In this document: one piece after another, positions 1-8,832 of the stretch
Position numbering within the stretch: the first letter of the stretch is position 1
Layout of the letters: each line of letters starts with the position of its first letter
Source of the DNA: Fodinibacter luteus
Lineage (GTDB): Bacteria > Actinomycetota > Actinomycetes > Actinomycetales > Dermatophilaceae
Direction of reading: 5' to 3'
Length of the DNA: 64,000 nt
NCBI RefSeq assembly: GCF_039541575.1
Contig: NZ_BAABGM010000011.1
Coordinates: 124,001 to 188,000, forward strand
Made by a program: the position numbers and the translations under genes
Notes under the pieces: generated by a model
Database searches by the model: none
The model's input: the letters and a program-made list of their open reading frames with translations, nothing else
What the model was told of the DNA's origin: nothing

Positions 1-275
1 ACGAGCGGCCGGTGGCGCCGGGGGGCGAACGCGAGCGCCGCCGCCAGGGCGAGCTCGACGACCCCGCTCACGGCGATGACCGCCTCGGGCCACGGCATCC
101 ACGGTGGGACCTGGGCGCGGAACGCCTCGGCCGCGGTGAAGTGGCCGACCCCCGCGACCGCGAAGAGCACGGCGAGGAGCCAGCGGACCACCGCGCGCGG
201 GACTGCGTCGCGGCGCTCGTCCGCGGCCTCCGGGCGCCCCGACGCGGCGGGCGCGGTCTCGTCAGGTCCGGTCAT
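1..275 (-). CDS. DoxX-like small membrane protein (partial)
   Basis: The reading frame opens with ATG at 275 and runs off the left edge of the window, so the C-terminus is missing. The visible 91 residues hold a hydrophilic start, a membrane segment ending in AGVGHF, a PPWMPWP motif, and a second membrane segment with SGVVELALAAAL. The order 'GxxHF, PPxxP, SGxxEL' is typical of the DoxX-like family of four-helix membrane proteins, which are poorly characterised. It points away from the nuclease gene to its right in position but shares its strand. The family call rests on motifs alone. Confidence 0.6.
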   Translation of the reverse strand, partial: MTGPDETAPAASGRPEAADERRDAVPRAVVRWLLAVLFAVAGVGHFTAAEAFRAQVPPWMPWPEAVIAVSGVVELALAAALAFAPRRHRPL

Positions 276-349
276 GACCCGACCCAACCACACCCGGGAA
301 CGAGGGCGGGGCAGGCCCGAAGGCCTGCCCCGCCATCAGCGGTAGCGCA

Positions 350-3300
350 TCAGCGGCGGACCCGCAGGGTGCCAGTGTCGGTCTGCCCGGTCTCGGGGAC
401 CGTCACGGTCACGGTGTACGAGCCGGGGGCCAGGCCCTTCGTGCTGAGCTCGTACAGCCAGGTGCCGTCGACGTACGCCATGGTCCCGGTCCGCACGATG
501 GTGCTGCCGGAGGTCACGGTGACGGTCGGAACGAGGTCGGTCGGCTCCGAGCCGTCGCAGTCGCGCAGGTCGACCTTGACCGGAACGGTCGAGCCGCTCT
601 TCGCGGTGACGCTGCCGTTCTTGAACGGCGCCGTGATGCCGGATGACGTGTACTCGACGGTGATCTCAGCCGTCGTCGAGTACGTGTGACCGTGCTCGTC
701 CGTGACCGTGGCGGTGGCGGTGTAGACGCCCGCGGCCGTGTAGGTGTGACCGAACGTGACGGGGGACGACGCAGACGACGCCGAGCTGTCGGGCGTGCCG
801 TCACCCCAGTCCACCGACACCGCGTGGGTGTCGCCCGTGTACCGCGCGGGGTGGGTCACCGTGAGGCTGGTGTTGCCGTCACCGCACCCGACCCGGTCGT
901 CGGCGAAGGCGGCCTCGAGCGGCGCCGGCGTCGGGGACAGCCCGACGACGATCGGGTCGTGGTCCGAGACCCGGAACTCGTCCGGTGCGTACAGCGAGGT
1001 GATGAGGTTCGCCGACTTGAAGTCGGTGTTGTAGTCGAGCGCCGACGGCTCGTCGGCGTTGATGTGGTACTCGGTGACGTCCGTGACCTGGCTCAGCAGG
1101 CCGGCGCTGCCGAGCGCGTGGTCGAGGTAGCCCCACTGGCCGTCGAAGACGTACGAGTAGGCGTCCTGTCCGACGTGCTCGGCGACGAGGTTGGTGTACC
1201 CGGCCTCTTCGAGGGCGACGATCGGGTCCTCCTTCGCGTACGAGTTGAGGTCGCCGAGGATGAGCGTGTCGTCCTCGCCGGTGCCCGTCGGGTCGTCGGC
1301 CAGCCAGTCGGCGAGCTCGTTCGCCGCGTTGGTGCGCACGACGTTGCAGTTGCCCTGACCGTCACCGGCGTCGGGCACGGCGCAGGCCGACCCCTTGGAC
1401 TTCAGGTGGTTGACGTCGGCGACGAACGTGCCGCCGGTCGCGTTGACCTCGAAGGCCTGGGCGAGCGAGGGACGGCTTCGCGCCGTGTTGTCGCCGCCGT
1501 TGACGAACGCGGCCGTGTTGAGGACAGCCGTCGTCCCGATCGGGGTGACGACGGACGGCTTGTAGATCATGCCGACCTTGATGGCGTCGGTACCGAGCGC
1601 GTTGACGCCGTTGGCCGGCGTGTCGGCATTGATGAAGGCGTAGGGGCCCACACCGGGCGTCGCGTTGAGCTTGTCGACGAGGTGCGCGATGGCGCTGTCC
1701 GGGCCGTAACCGTCGTTCTCGATCTCGTTGACGCCGAGGACGTCGGCGTCGACCTTCGCGATTGCGGCAACCGTCTTCGGCCACTGGCGGTCGAACTCGG
1801 CCTGGGTGTCTGCACCACGACAGTCCGCCGGCGCGCCACCGACACCGAAGCTGCAGTTGTCGACGACGTTCGGCCCCGTGGTCGCGTCAGGCAGCCCGTC
1901 GAAGGTGTTGAAGTAGTTGAGCAGGTTCATGGCGCCGACCTGGACGTCGCCGCCGACGTCCGCGCGCTGGGTCGGACGGGGGTTGGCGGGCTGGAAGTCG
2001 TACTCACCGGCGAGTGCCTGCACGGGCCGCACCCGGAAGGCGTTGCCGCTCGCCGAGTTGCCGGCCCAGGTGTACGTCATGACGCCGGTCAGGTCGTCGA
2101 TGGTGTCGCCGCCCCTCAGGGTGTTGCTCGCGGACAGCGGCTGGCCACCGCGCCCGAAGACGATGGGGTCGGGGTTCTGGACCTGCGAGGCGTCGTCGAC
2201 GATGACCTTGTTGAGGTTGTTCGCCGCTTGGAGCGAGAGGGCCGGAGCCCCGGGGGCCACGACGTTCGTCGGCTGGTCGAGGCGCTCCCCACCGGAGACG
2301 ACGACCTGGCCGAAGCGGCCGAGCTGGAAGTGCTCGGTGACGTACAGGGTCTGGGGATAGGTGACGAGCATGCCCTCATAGCGCTCGTACGCCGTGGCGC
2401 TGTCCATGGGGAGGGCGACGCCGGTCGGTTCGACGGTCCCGGTACCGGTGACGGTGACGGTCGAGCCGCCCCCGAACTGGGTCTGGCCCTGGAACTCGCT
2501 CACCGAACCGGTCACCACGACGGCGTCGCCGAGAGCAACCGAGTTGGAGCTTCCGTTGAAGACGAAGATGCCGTCGGACGTCGCGGAGTCGCCATCACCG
2601 GCATCCTGCACGTAGAAGCCACGCAACGCGGGGGGAGCACCCTCGTAGTCGCCGACGACGACCCCGCTGACGGTGCAGACCTGCCCAGCCCCGAGAGCCA
2701 GGTCCTCGGTACCCTGGATCCTGCCGATCTCGATCGGCGCCGCGGTGCACTGGGGGACGACCTTGAACGACGAGGTGGCGTCCGTCGCCATGGTGTCGGG
2801 CGGGTCGGTGGCGTCCAGGTCGGTGACCAGGTCCTTGTCGACGGTCAGGGTGCACCGGGCGCCCTCCTCGAGGTCGGCGTCGGGGTTGACGGTGAACGTC
2901 TCCGGGCCGCCGGTCACCACGGCGGTCACGGGAGCGTCCGCACACGTCAGGGCGATCGCTCCGGTGGCGAGGTTGACCGGCTCGCTGAACGTCACGCTCG
3001 CGTCGACCGTCGGGAACGCCGTTCCGGTGTTCGCGGGGGTGATCGAGGAGACCGAGGGCGCCTCGTCGCCAGGCGGCTCGGAGCCGCAGGACGCGCTGTG
3101 GGAACCGAGGCCGCCGAAGGTGTCGGCCGCGTAACCGTCCCACTCGATGGCTGGGTCGAAGGCATTTGTGGGATCTGTGTCCCCCACGCAGATGGTGGAC
3201 TTGCGGCGCAACGTGTTGTCGGCTGTGCTCGTGAGGCCGCTTCCCCACTCTGTCGTCGGGTTGGAGGCGATCTGCCCGATGGAGTCGAGAACCACGGTGC

Positions 3301-3706
3301 CCTTGCGGAGTACCACCGTGTCGTTGCCGTTGTACCAGCCTGACCCGTTCGTCTGGTCGGCCTGCTCAAGGACCGCTGAGACGGATGCGGACTGGGCGAC
3401 GACGTAGACGTCGTTCGCGGCCACCGTGCCGGTCAGGTTGATCGTCACGCCGGCCGTGGTGTTGGCATTGCTAAACATCTGGATGCTGTAGGAGGACGCG
3501 GCGAGGTCGATCGCCGACCCGGTCCCGTTGTAGATCTCCAGCGCCTTGCTGCTGCTTGATGAGCTGGACCCCTCGATGTACTCGGAGAGGAACAAGTCCC
3601 CGGCTGCGGCCTGCGCGGCGGTGGGTACCAGGGCGACGGGGGTGACCACCGCGAGGGCGCCGACGGCGACCTTCGCGACGAGTCGGCGGAACGACGAACG
3701 GGCCAT
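350..3706 (-). CDS. Secreted ExeM/NucH-family extracellular endonuclease with lamin-tail and PKD domains
   Basis: This 1,118-residue protein is predicted to be exported and to cut nucleic acids outside the cell. Residues 1-33 form a signal peptide ending AQA. They are followed by a lamin-tail domain (about 36-190; SEYIEG, a poly-Ser run, KALEIYNGTG), an Ig-like stretch (about 225-315), an OB-fold-like region (about 320-570), an endonuclease/exonuclease/phosphatase domain (about 590-920) and a PKD domain (about 915-1015; VDWGDGTPDSS). Catalytic motifs visible are MNLLNYF, NEIEND, NHLKSKG, GDLNSY and SDHDPIV. This order is that of ExeM/NucH nucleases. The start at 3706 is chosen because GGAGG lies just upstream and the signal peptide follows directly. 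It is monocistronic. Likely roles are DNA scavenging or biofilm-DNA turnover. Confidence 0.88.
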   Translation of the reverse strand: MARSSFRRLVAKVAVGALAVVTPVALVPTAAQAAAGDLFLSEYIEGSSSSSSSKALEIYNGTGSAIDLAASSYSIQMFSNANTTAGVTINLTGTVAANDVYVVAQSASVSAVLEQADQTNGSGWYNGNDTVVLRKGTVVLDSIGQIASNPTTEWGSGLTSTADNTLRRKSTICVGDTDPTNAFDPAIEWDGYAADTFGGLGSHSASCGSEPPGDEAPSVSSITPANTGTAFPTVDASVTFSEPVNLATGAIALTCADAPVTAVVTGGPETFTVNPDADLEEGARCTLTVDKDLVTDLDATDPPDTMATDATSSFKVVPQCTAAPIEIGRIQGTEDLALGAGQVCTVSGVVVGDYEGAPPALRGFYVQDAGDGDSATSDGIFVFNGSSNSVALGDAVVVTGSVSEFQGQTQFGGGSTVTVTGTGTVEPTGVALPMDSATAYERYEGMLVTYPQTLYVTEHFQLGRFGQVVVSGGERLDQPTNVVAPGAPALSLQAANNLNKVIVDDASQVQNPDPIVFGRGGQPLSASNTLRGGDTIDDLTGVMTYTWAGNSASGNAFRVRPVQALAGEYDFQPANPRPTQRADVGGDVQVGAMNLLNYFNTFDGLPDATTGPNVVDNCSFGVGGAPADCRGADTQAEFDRQWPKTVAAIAKVDADVLGVNEIENDGYGPDSAIAHLVDKLNATPGVGPYAFINADTPANGVNALGTDAIKVGMIYKPSVVTPIGTTAVLNTAAFVNGGDNTARSRPSLAQAFEVNATGGTFVADVNHLKSKGSACAVPDAGDGQGNCNVVRTNAANELADWLADDPTGTGEDDTLILGDLNSYAKEDPIVALEEAGYTNLVAEHVGQDAYSYVFDGQWGYLDHALGSAGLLSQVTDVTEYHINADEPSALDYNTDFKSANLITSLYAPDEFRVSDHDPIVVGLSPTPAPLEAAFADDRVGCGDGNTSLTVTHPARYTGDTHAVSVDWGDGTPDSSASSASSPVTFGHTYTAAGVYTATATVTDEHGHTYSTTAEITVEYTSSGITAPFKNGSVTAKSGSTVPVKVDLRDCDGSEPTDLVPTVTVTSGSTIVRTGTMAYVDGTWLYELSTKGLAPGSYTVTVTVPETGQTDTGTLRVRR

Positions 3707-3907
3707 GCGTCCTCCAGATGTGTCAAGCGGGGGGACCAGCCACAGACGCGACGCCACGCCCCGCACGAGATGCGTCGCGAACGTAGCACCGCGCGACGAC
3801 GTTGGCGACCTCGCCGACAGGCCGATCGCCGAACGGCCGGTGAACGGTCGTCGTCGCAGGTCACGGCACGGCTCGCGCTGCTCCCGGACCTCCCTCCCCA
3901 CTCGGTC

Positions 3908-3947
3908 GGGTGCTGAGGTGGTCGCCGGGACAGCCACCTCAGCACCC
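3908..3947. promoter_or_regulatory. 14-bp inverted repeat in divergent promoter region
   Basis: Arms GGGTGCTGAGGTGG (3908-3921) and its exact complement (3934-3947) flank a 12-nt loop. The element lies between the divergent starts of the nuclease gene (3706) and the DUF2461 gene (3968), ending 20 bp before the latter. It could be a protein-binding site or an RNA hairpin in the DUF2461 leader. It is not placed as a terminator for either gene. Confidence 0.45.
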
Positions 3948-3967
3948 AAAGCGGGAACAGTGCGAGA

Positions 3968-4687
3968 GTGGTCGCCGTGAGCGGTGTACCAGAGACGACG
4001 AGCGACTCGACAGGCGCGACGACGAGCGACCCGAAGGGCTTCGACGGCATCCCCGCCGACGCGCTCGACTTCTACGACGACCTCGCCGTCGAGAACAGCC
4101 GGGCCTGGTGGCTGGCGCACAAGGACCGGTACACGGCCTCGGTCCGGCGCCCGCTCGAGGCGCTCCTCGACGCCCTCGAGGACGAGTTCGGACCGGCGCA
4201 CGTGTTCCGCCCGAACCGGGATGTGCGGTTCAGCGCGGACAAGTCCCCGTACAAGGACCACCAGGGCGCCTTGGCGACGACGGTGCCGGGTATGGGCTTC
4301 TACGTTCAGGTGGCGGCCGAAGGCCTCATGACCGGCGGCGGCTTCTACCCCACCGGGTCCGACCAGCTCCCGAGGCTTCGAGCGGCCATCGACGCCCCGG
4401 TATCAGGCCAGGCGTTGCAGCGGATCACGGACGGGCTCGCCGCCGACGGCTTCGAGCTGGGCGGGGACAGGGTCGCCACCCGACCGCGCGGAGTCGCCGC
4501 CGACCACCCACGGCTCGAGCTCATGCGGTTCAAGAACCTCGTCGCGGCCCGACGCCACGGCGCGCCTGCCTGGCTGTCGACACCCGAGGCCGTCGAGCAC
4601 GTGCGGGCCGACTGGCGCGCCGTGCGCCCACTCGTCGAGTGGCTCACCGAGCACGTCGGGGCGACCGCGCAGCCACGCGGGAGGTGA
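3968..4687 (+). CDS. DUF2461 (TIGR02453) family protein
   Basis: The 239-residue product matches the DUF2461 family, whose function is unknown. Diagnostic motifs are FYDDLAVENSRAWW near residue 38, DVRFSADKSPYKDH near residue 88 and a central GMGFYVQ. Family length is about 210-230 residues, so the 20-residue polar N-terminus may be an extension. A GTG three codons further in is an alternative start. The gene faces away from the nuclease and converges with the GyrI-like gene. No function is inferred. Confidence 0.8.
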   Translation: MVAVSGVPETTSDSTGATTSDPKGFDGIPADALDFYDDLAVENSRAWWLAHKDRYTASVRRPLEALLDALEDEFGPAHVFRPNRDVRFSADKSPYKDHQGALATTVPGMGFYVQVAAEGLMTGGGFYPTGSDQLPRLRAAIDAPVSGQALQRITDGLAADGFELGGDRVATRPRGVAADHPRLELMRFKNLVAARRHGAPAWLSTPEAVEHVRADWRAVRPLVEWLTEHVGATAQPRGR

Positions 4688-4689
4688 CG

Positions 4690-4756
4690 CGGCCGGCATC
4701 CGAGAGCGGCCGGCATCGGAGGAGACGCGGCCGGCATCCGAGACGGCCGGCATCCG
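4690..4756. repeat. Four direct repeats of CGGCCGGCATC between convergent genes
   Basis: The 70-bp gap between two convergent stop codons is almost filled by four copies of CGGCCGGCATC, at 4690, 4707, 4728 and 4744. Three of the four continue as GGCATCC, the heptamer over-represented across the window. There is no hairpin with a T-tract, so a terminator role is uncertain. Confidence 0.6.
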
Positions 4757-4757
4757 G

Positions 4758-5213
4758 TCAGGTCACGGGCCACACGATCCGGGTGGCCCACTGAGCCGGG
4801 TCACCGGTCGGCTCGCTGAGGTACTCCTCCCACATGTCCGCGCGCGGCGTGAGCTCACGCTCGGCCATCCATGCCTGGACCTCGGCGTAGGTGGCCGGCA
4901 TCGCGTCGTAGGGACCCACGTGGACGGCCACGACACCCCGGCCCCCGGGGCGCTCGGTGACGGTGACGCCACCGTCGGGAACGTGGACGTCGCCGGAGAC
5001 CGGGAAGCCCGCGGCCACGTCGACCGTCTCGCCCGGCATCCCGTGGTACCAGCCGAAGGGCGGGCCGGCGATCGCACCGCCTGCCTCGGGGACGGCCCGG
5101 GCGACCCGCTCGAAGGCCTCGCTGAAGAAGCCCGTCAGGTCGCCCATCGGCACGACACGGCGCACCATCGCCACGGTCTCGGGCGGTACCTCGGTGAGCT
5201 CGACGTCAACCAT
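4758..5213 (-). CDS. GyrI-like/effector-binding domain protein
   Basis: The 151-residue product is a stand-alone GyrI-like small-molecule-binding domain, the fold found as effector domain in BmrR and AraC-type regulators. Supporting features are the start VDVELTEVPPETVAMVRR, the central GPPFGWYHGMPG, a VAAGFPVSG segment and the end WEEYLSEPTGDP. No DNA-binding domain is attached. The ATG at 5213 sits behind GAGAGAGGGG, a usable ribosome-binding site. It is divergent from the DUF1801 gene. Stand-alone members are thought to bind or hydrolyse small toxic compounds; the ligand here is unknown. Confidence 0.75.
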   Translation of the reverse strand: MVDVELTEVPPETVAMVRRVVPMGDLTGFFSEAFERVARAVPEAGGAIAGPPFGWYHGMPGETVDVAAGFPVSGDVHVPDGGVTVTERPGGRGVVAVHVGPYDAMPATYAEVQAWMAERELTPRADMWEEYLSEPTGDPAQWATRIVWPVT

Positions 5214-5337
5214 CGGGTGCCCCTCTCTCTCACCCTCCAGACTCGCAGCGGACCCCGCCACGCACCAGCGCCCGAGCCTGTCTTCCCCATCACGCCACCG
5301 GCGCCTACCGTGGGTGGACGACGACGAGGAGGCGGCG

Positions 5338-5763
5338 ATGGCAGGCTCGGCGGACCGCACGACCCGACCGACGGATGCCGACGTCACGGCATACCTGGAT
5401 GCCGTTCCGGACGCGCGGCGTCGGGCCGACGCCCTCGAGGTCCTCGACCTCATGCGCCGGGCCACCGGGGCCGAGCCGCGGATGTGGGGACCCTCGATGG
5501 TCGGGTTCGGTCGCCAGCCGTACCGCACGGCCGACGGCAAGGAGCGCGAGTGGTTCGCCGTGGGGCTCGCGCCGCGCAAGGCGGCCCTGACGCTGTACGG
5601 CCTGACGTCGTACGGCAGCAACACCGACCTCCTCGAGCGGCTGGGTCGGCACACGACGGGCAAGGGGTGCGTGTACGTCAAGCGTCTCGACGACGTCGAC
5701 CGCGACGTGCTCACCGAGCTCGTGCGACGCGCCTGGGACGAGAACAACGACACCCCCTGCTGA
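5338..5763 (+). CDS. DUF1801 domain protein
   Basis: The 141-residue product matches DUF1801 (YdhG-like), a small domain of unknown function. It shows the family pattern of a helical N-terminus (DVTAYLDAVPDARRRADALEVLDLM), then EPRMWGPSMVGFG and a C-terminal GKGCVYVKRLDDVD. The ATG at 5338 follows GAGGAGG with good spacing. Longer upstream reading in this frame overlaps the divergent gene and is not supported. No operon partner is evident. Confidence 0.8.
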   Translation: MAGSADRTTRPTDADVTAYLDAVPDARRRADALEVLDLMRRATGAEPRMWGPSMVGFGRQPYRTADGKEREWFAVGLAPRKAALTLYGLTSYGSNTDLLERLGRHTTGKGCVYVKRLDDVDRDVLTELVRRAWDENNDTPC

Positions 5764-5876
5764 GCCACCCCGGAAGCCTCGCCGGCCCGCCCCCCGACCC
5801 CCACCGACCCCGCGACCCCACCGCCGCGACGGCAGGTGGAAGGGGAGGGTCTCCGCCTGGGGGACAATCGGGGGCG

Positions 5877-8705
5877 ATGACCCTCACCGACCGCCTCACC
5901 GGCGCCTCCGCCGCCGGCGCGGACGGGGCCTTCGACGTCTTCCTCGACTGGGCGGGTGAGCGGGGGTTCAGCCTGTACGCCGCCCAGGAGGAGGCGGTGC
6001 TCGCGCTCGCGAGCGGGGCGCACGTCGTGCTCGCGACGCCGACCGGGTCCGGCAAGTCGCTCGTCGCCGTCGCCGCGCACGCGCAGGCCCTCGCCGAGAA
6101 GCGGCCGAGCTGGTACACCGCCCCGATCAAGGCGCTCGTCAGCGAGAAGTTCTTCGCGCTCGTCGAGATCTTCGGCGCCGAGCAGGTCGGCATGCTCACC
6201 GGGGACGCCGCCGTCAACCCGACGGCCCCGATCATCTGCGCGACGGCGGAGGTGCTGGCCAACCACGCCCTGCGGGACCGCGAGCTCGTGGACATCGGGC
6301 TCGTCGTCATGGACGAGTTCCACTTCTACACCGAGCCCGACCGGGGATGGGCGTGGCAGGTGCCGCTGCTGCTCATGCCCGACACGCAGTTCCTCCTCAT
6401 GTCGGCGACGCTCGGCGACACCCGCCCCTTCGAGGCGGACCTCACGCGCCGCACGGGTCGTGAGACGGTCCCGGTCACCGGCGCCGAACGGCCTGTGCCA
6501 CTGGAGTTCTCGTGGGTTCTGACGCCCGTGCACGAGACGCTCGAGCTGCTGCTGCGTGACGACCGGGCGCCGGTGTACGTCGTCTCGTTCACCCAGGCCG
6601 CGGCGGTGGAGCAGGCCCAGGCCCTCGCGAGCGTCGACATCGTGTCGTCGGCGCGCAAGGCGGCGATCAAGGATGCCGTCGGCCACTTCCGCTTCGGGAA
6701 GGGCTTCGGCGCGACGCTGCGCCGGCTCGTCCTGCACGGCATCGGCGTGCACCACGCGGGCATGCTGCCGAAGTACCGCCGGCTCGTCGAGACGCTCGCG
6801 CAGGCCGGCCTGCTCGCCGTCATCTGCGGCACGGACACGCTCGGCGTCGGCATCAACGTGCCGATCCGCACCGTGCTGCTCACGTCGCTGACGAAGTACG
6901 ACGGGCGCAAGCAGCGGGTGCTGCGGGCGCGCGAGTTCCACCAGATCGCGGGGCGCGCGGGGCGGGCCGGGTTCGACACCGTCGGCTACGTCGTCGTGCA
7001 GGCCCCCGAGCACGTCGTCCTCAACGCCAAGGCCCTCGCCAAGGCGGGCGAGGACCCGAAGAAGCGGCGCAAGGTGGTGCACAAGAAGCCGCCCGAGGGC
7101 ACCCTGACCTACACGGAGTCGACGTTCGAGCGGCTCGTCCTGGCCCAGCCCGAGCCACTCACGTCGAAGATGCGGGTCAACCACGCGATGGTGCTCAACG
7201 TCCTCGACCAATGGGAGGGCCAGCAGGCCGCGCTGCACACGCTGCTCCTCGACAACCATGAGGAGCCAGGGCGGCGCGACGCACTCGTCGAGCGGGCGGT
7301 GCAGGTGCTGGGGTCGCTGCTGCGGGCCGGCGTCGTCGAGCCGGACGACGGGTCGACCCTCGAGGACTGGCTACCCGCAGAGTCGACGATCGCGCCGGAT
7401 GCCGTTGCCGCCGTTGGCGATTCATCGTCTCCGGGTGCGGTGGGCGGGTCCGAGGCGGATGGCATCCGGGAGGCGACGGCGGGCGACCTCGGGCCGATCG
7501 GCCGGCTCCTCGCGGCGGCCGGGCACTCGGTCGAGGCCGAGGCCGCCGCGTCGACCGGGACGGTCGAGGCGACGGAGGCGGAGGCGCCGGCGGGGGCGCC
7601 GGCGAAGGCCGAGCCGGCCGAGTCGTCCCGGCCGGCCGAGCGGTCACGGCTCGAGGCGTTCGTGCGGGGGGAGGGCCGGCGCTACGCCGAGGGCCCGTTC
7701 CAGGTCGCGCTCGAGCTCCAGGACGGGTTCGCGCTCAACCAGCCGTTGTCGGCCTTCGCCCTGGCCACCCTCGAGATGCTCGACCCCGGGGCGCCCGGCT
7801 ACGCGCTCGACGTCGTGAGCGTCATCGAGGCCACGCTCGACGACCCTCGACAGGTGCTCATGGCGCAGCGTTTCGAGGCGCGGGGGCAGGCCGTCGGGGC
7901 GATGAAGGCCGACGGGATGGACTACGAGGACCGGATGGACGCCCTCGACGACGTCACCTGGCCGCGGCCGCTCGCCGAGGAGCTCGAGACGGCGCTGCGG
8001 GTCTACCGGCAGCGGCACCCGTGGGTCGACCCCCGCGACCTGTCGCCGAAGTCGGTGGTTCGCGAGATGTACGAGCGGGCGATGACGTTCGGGGAGTTCG
8101 TGGCACACCACAAGCTGTTCCGCGCGGAGGGGGTCGTGCTGCGCTACCTCACCGACGCCTACCGCGCGCTGCGCTCGACGGTGCCGACGTCGGCGCGCAC
8201 CGAGGAGCTCGACGACATCGTCGAGTGGCTCGGCGAAGTCGTGCGGCACACCGACTCGAGCCTGCTCGACGAGTGGGAGGCACTCGCGAACCCCACCGAT
8301 GAGCCGGCCACCGAGGTGCGTGCGCCGTCGGAGAACCGGGCGTTGTCGGCCAACGCGCGCGCGCTTCGGGTCATGGTGCGGCAGAGCATGTTCCGTCGGG
8401 TCGAGCTGTTGGCACTCGGTCGGTTCGCCGCCCTGGCCGCGCTAGACGGCGGGCTCACCGAGGAGGAGTGGCGGGCCGCGACCGCGGGCTACCTCGCGGA
8501 GTACGGGGAGCTCGGGACGGGTCCGGAGGCGCGCGGGCCGGCGCTCTTCCACGTCGTCGAGGAGGGCGACGTGTGGCACGTCGCCCAGGTCCTCGACGAC
8601 CCCGAGGGCGACCGCGACTGGCGGATCACCGCCGAGGTCGACCTCCCAGCGACCGACGAGGCGGGCGAGCTCGTGCTCGTCGTCACCGGCCTCGGCCCGG
8701 CCTGA
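5877..8705 (+). CDS. DEAD/DEAH-box helicase, Ski2/Mtr4-like, with DUF3516 C-terminal region
   Basis: The 942-residue protein is a superfamily 2 nucleic-acid helicase. Motif I (ATPTGSGKS) is at 53-61, motif Ia is TAPIKALVSEKFF, motif II is DEFH near 146, motif III is SAT, and motif VI is QIAGRAGRAG near 356. The C-terminal half resembles DUF3516, found in actinobacterial Ski2-like helicases. Residues about 490-590 form an Ala/Glu/Pro-rich insertion that is probably disordered. The ATG at 5877 is preceded by GGGGG and starts MTLTDRL as in the family. The role is likely RNA processing or decay; the substrate is not shown by sequence. Confidence 0.88.
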   Translation: MTLTDRLTGASAAGADGAFDVFLDWAGERGFSLYAAQEEAVLALASGAHVVLATPTGSGKSLVAVAAHAQALAEKRPSWYTAPIKALVSEKFFALVEIFGAEQVGMLTGDAAVNPTAPIICATAEVLANHALRDRELVDIGLVVMDEFHFYTEPDRGWAWQVPLLLMPDTQFLLMSATLGDTRPFEADLTRRTGRETVPVTGAERPVPLEFSWVLTPVHETLELLLRDDRAPVYVVSFTQAAAVEQAQALASVDIVSSARKAAIKDAVGHFRFGKGFGATLRRLVLHGIGVHHAGMLPKYRRLVETLAQAGLLAVICGTDTLGVGINVPIRTVLLTSLTKYDGRKQRVLRAREFHQIAGRAGRAGFDTVGYVVVQAPEHVVLNAKALAKAGEDPKKRRKVVHKKPPEGTLTYTESTFERLVLAQPEPLTSKMRVNHAMVLNVLDQWEGQQAALHTLLLDNHEEPGRRDALVERAVQVLGSLLRAGVVEPDDGSTLEDWLPAESTIAPDAVAAVGDSSSPGAVGGSEADGIREATAGDLGPIGRLLAAAGHSVEAEAAASTGTVEATEAEAPAGAPAKAEPAESSRPAERSRLEAFVRGEGRRYAEGPFQVALELQDGFALNQPLSAFALATLEMLDPGAPGYALDVVSVIEATLDDPRQVLMAQRFEARGQAVGAMKADGMDYEDRMDALDDVTWPRPLAEELETALRVYRQRHPWVDPRDLSPKSVVREMYERAMTFGEFVAHHKLFRAEGVVLRYLTDAYRALRSTVPTSARTEELDDIVEWLGEVVRHTDSSLLDEWEALANPTDEPATEVRAPSENRALSANARALRVMVRQSMFRRVELLALGRFAALAALDGGLTEEEWRAATAGYLAEYGELGTGPEARGPALFHVVEEGDVWHVAQVLDDPEGDRDWRITAEVDLPATDEAGELVLVVTGLGPA

Positions 8706-8832
8706 GGTGGCTGGCCCCGACCACGCCACGACCCTGCCGCTTGCCGGAACAGTGCCCAGCGTGCTCGATCTCGGCCACGACGCCGAGCAACTTGCGGGTC
8801 CGCCGGCGGATCTTGAGGGTCCACTGCACGAG

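Noticed and set aside
686..3343. Long open frame of 885 codons antisense to the secreted nuclease
   Set aside because: The nuclease frame has clear domains and a signal peptide. The antisense frame is Arg/Val/Gly-rich without motifs, as expected opposite a GC-rich gene.
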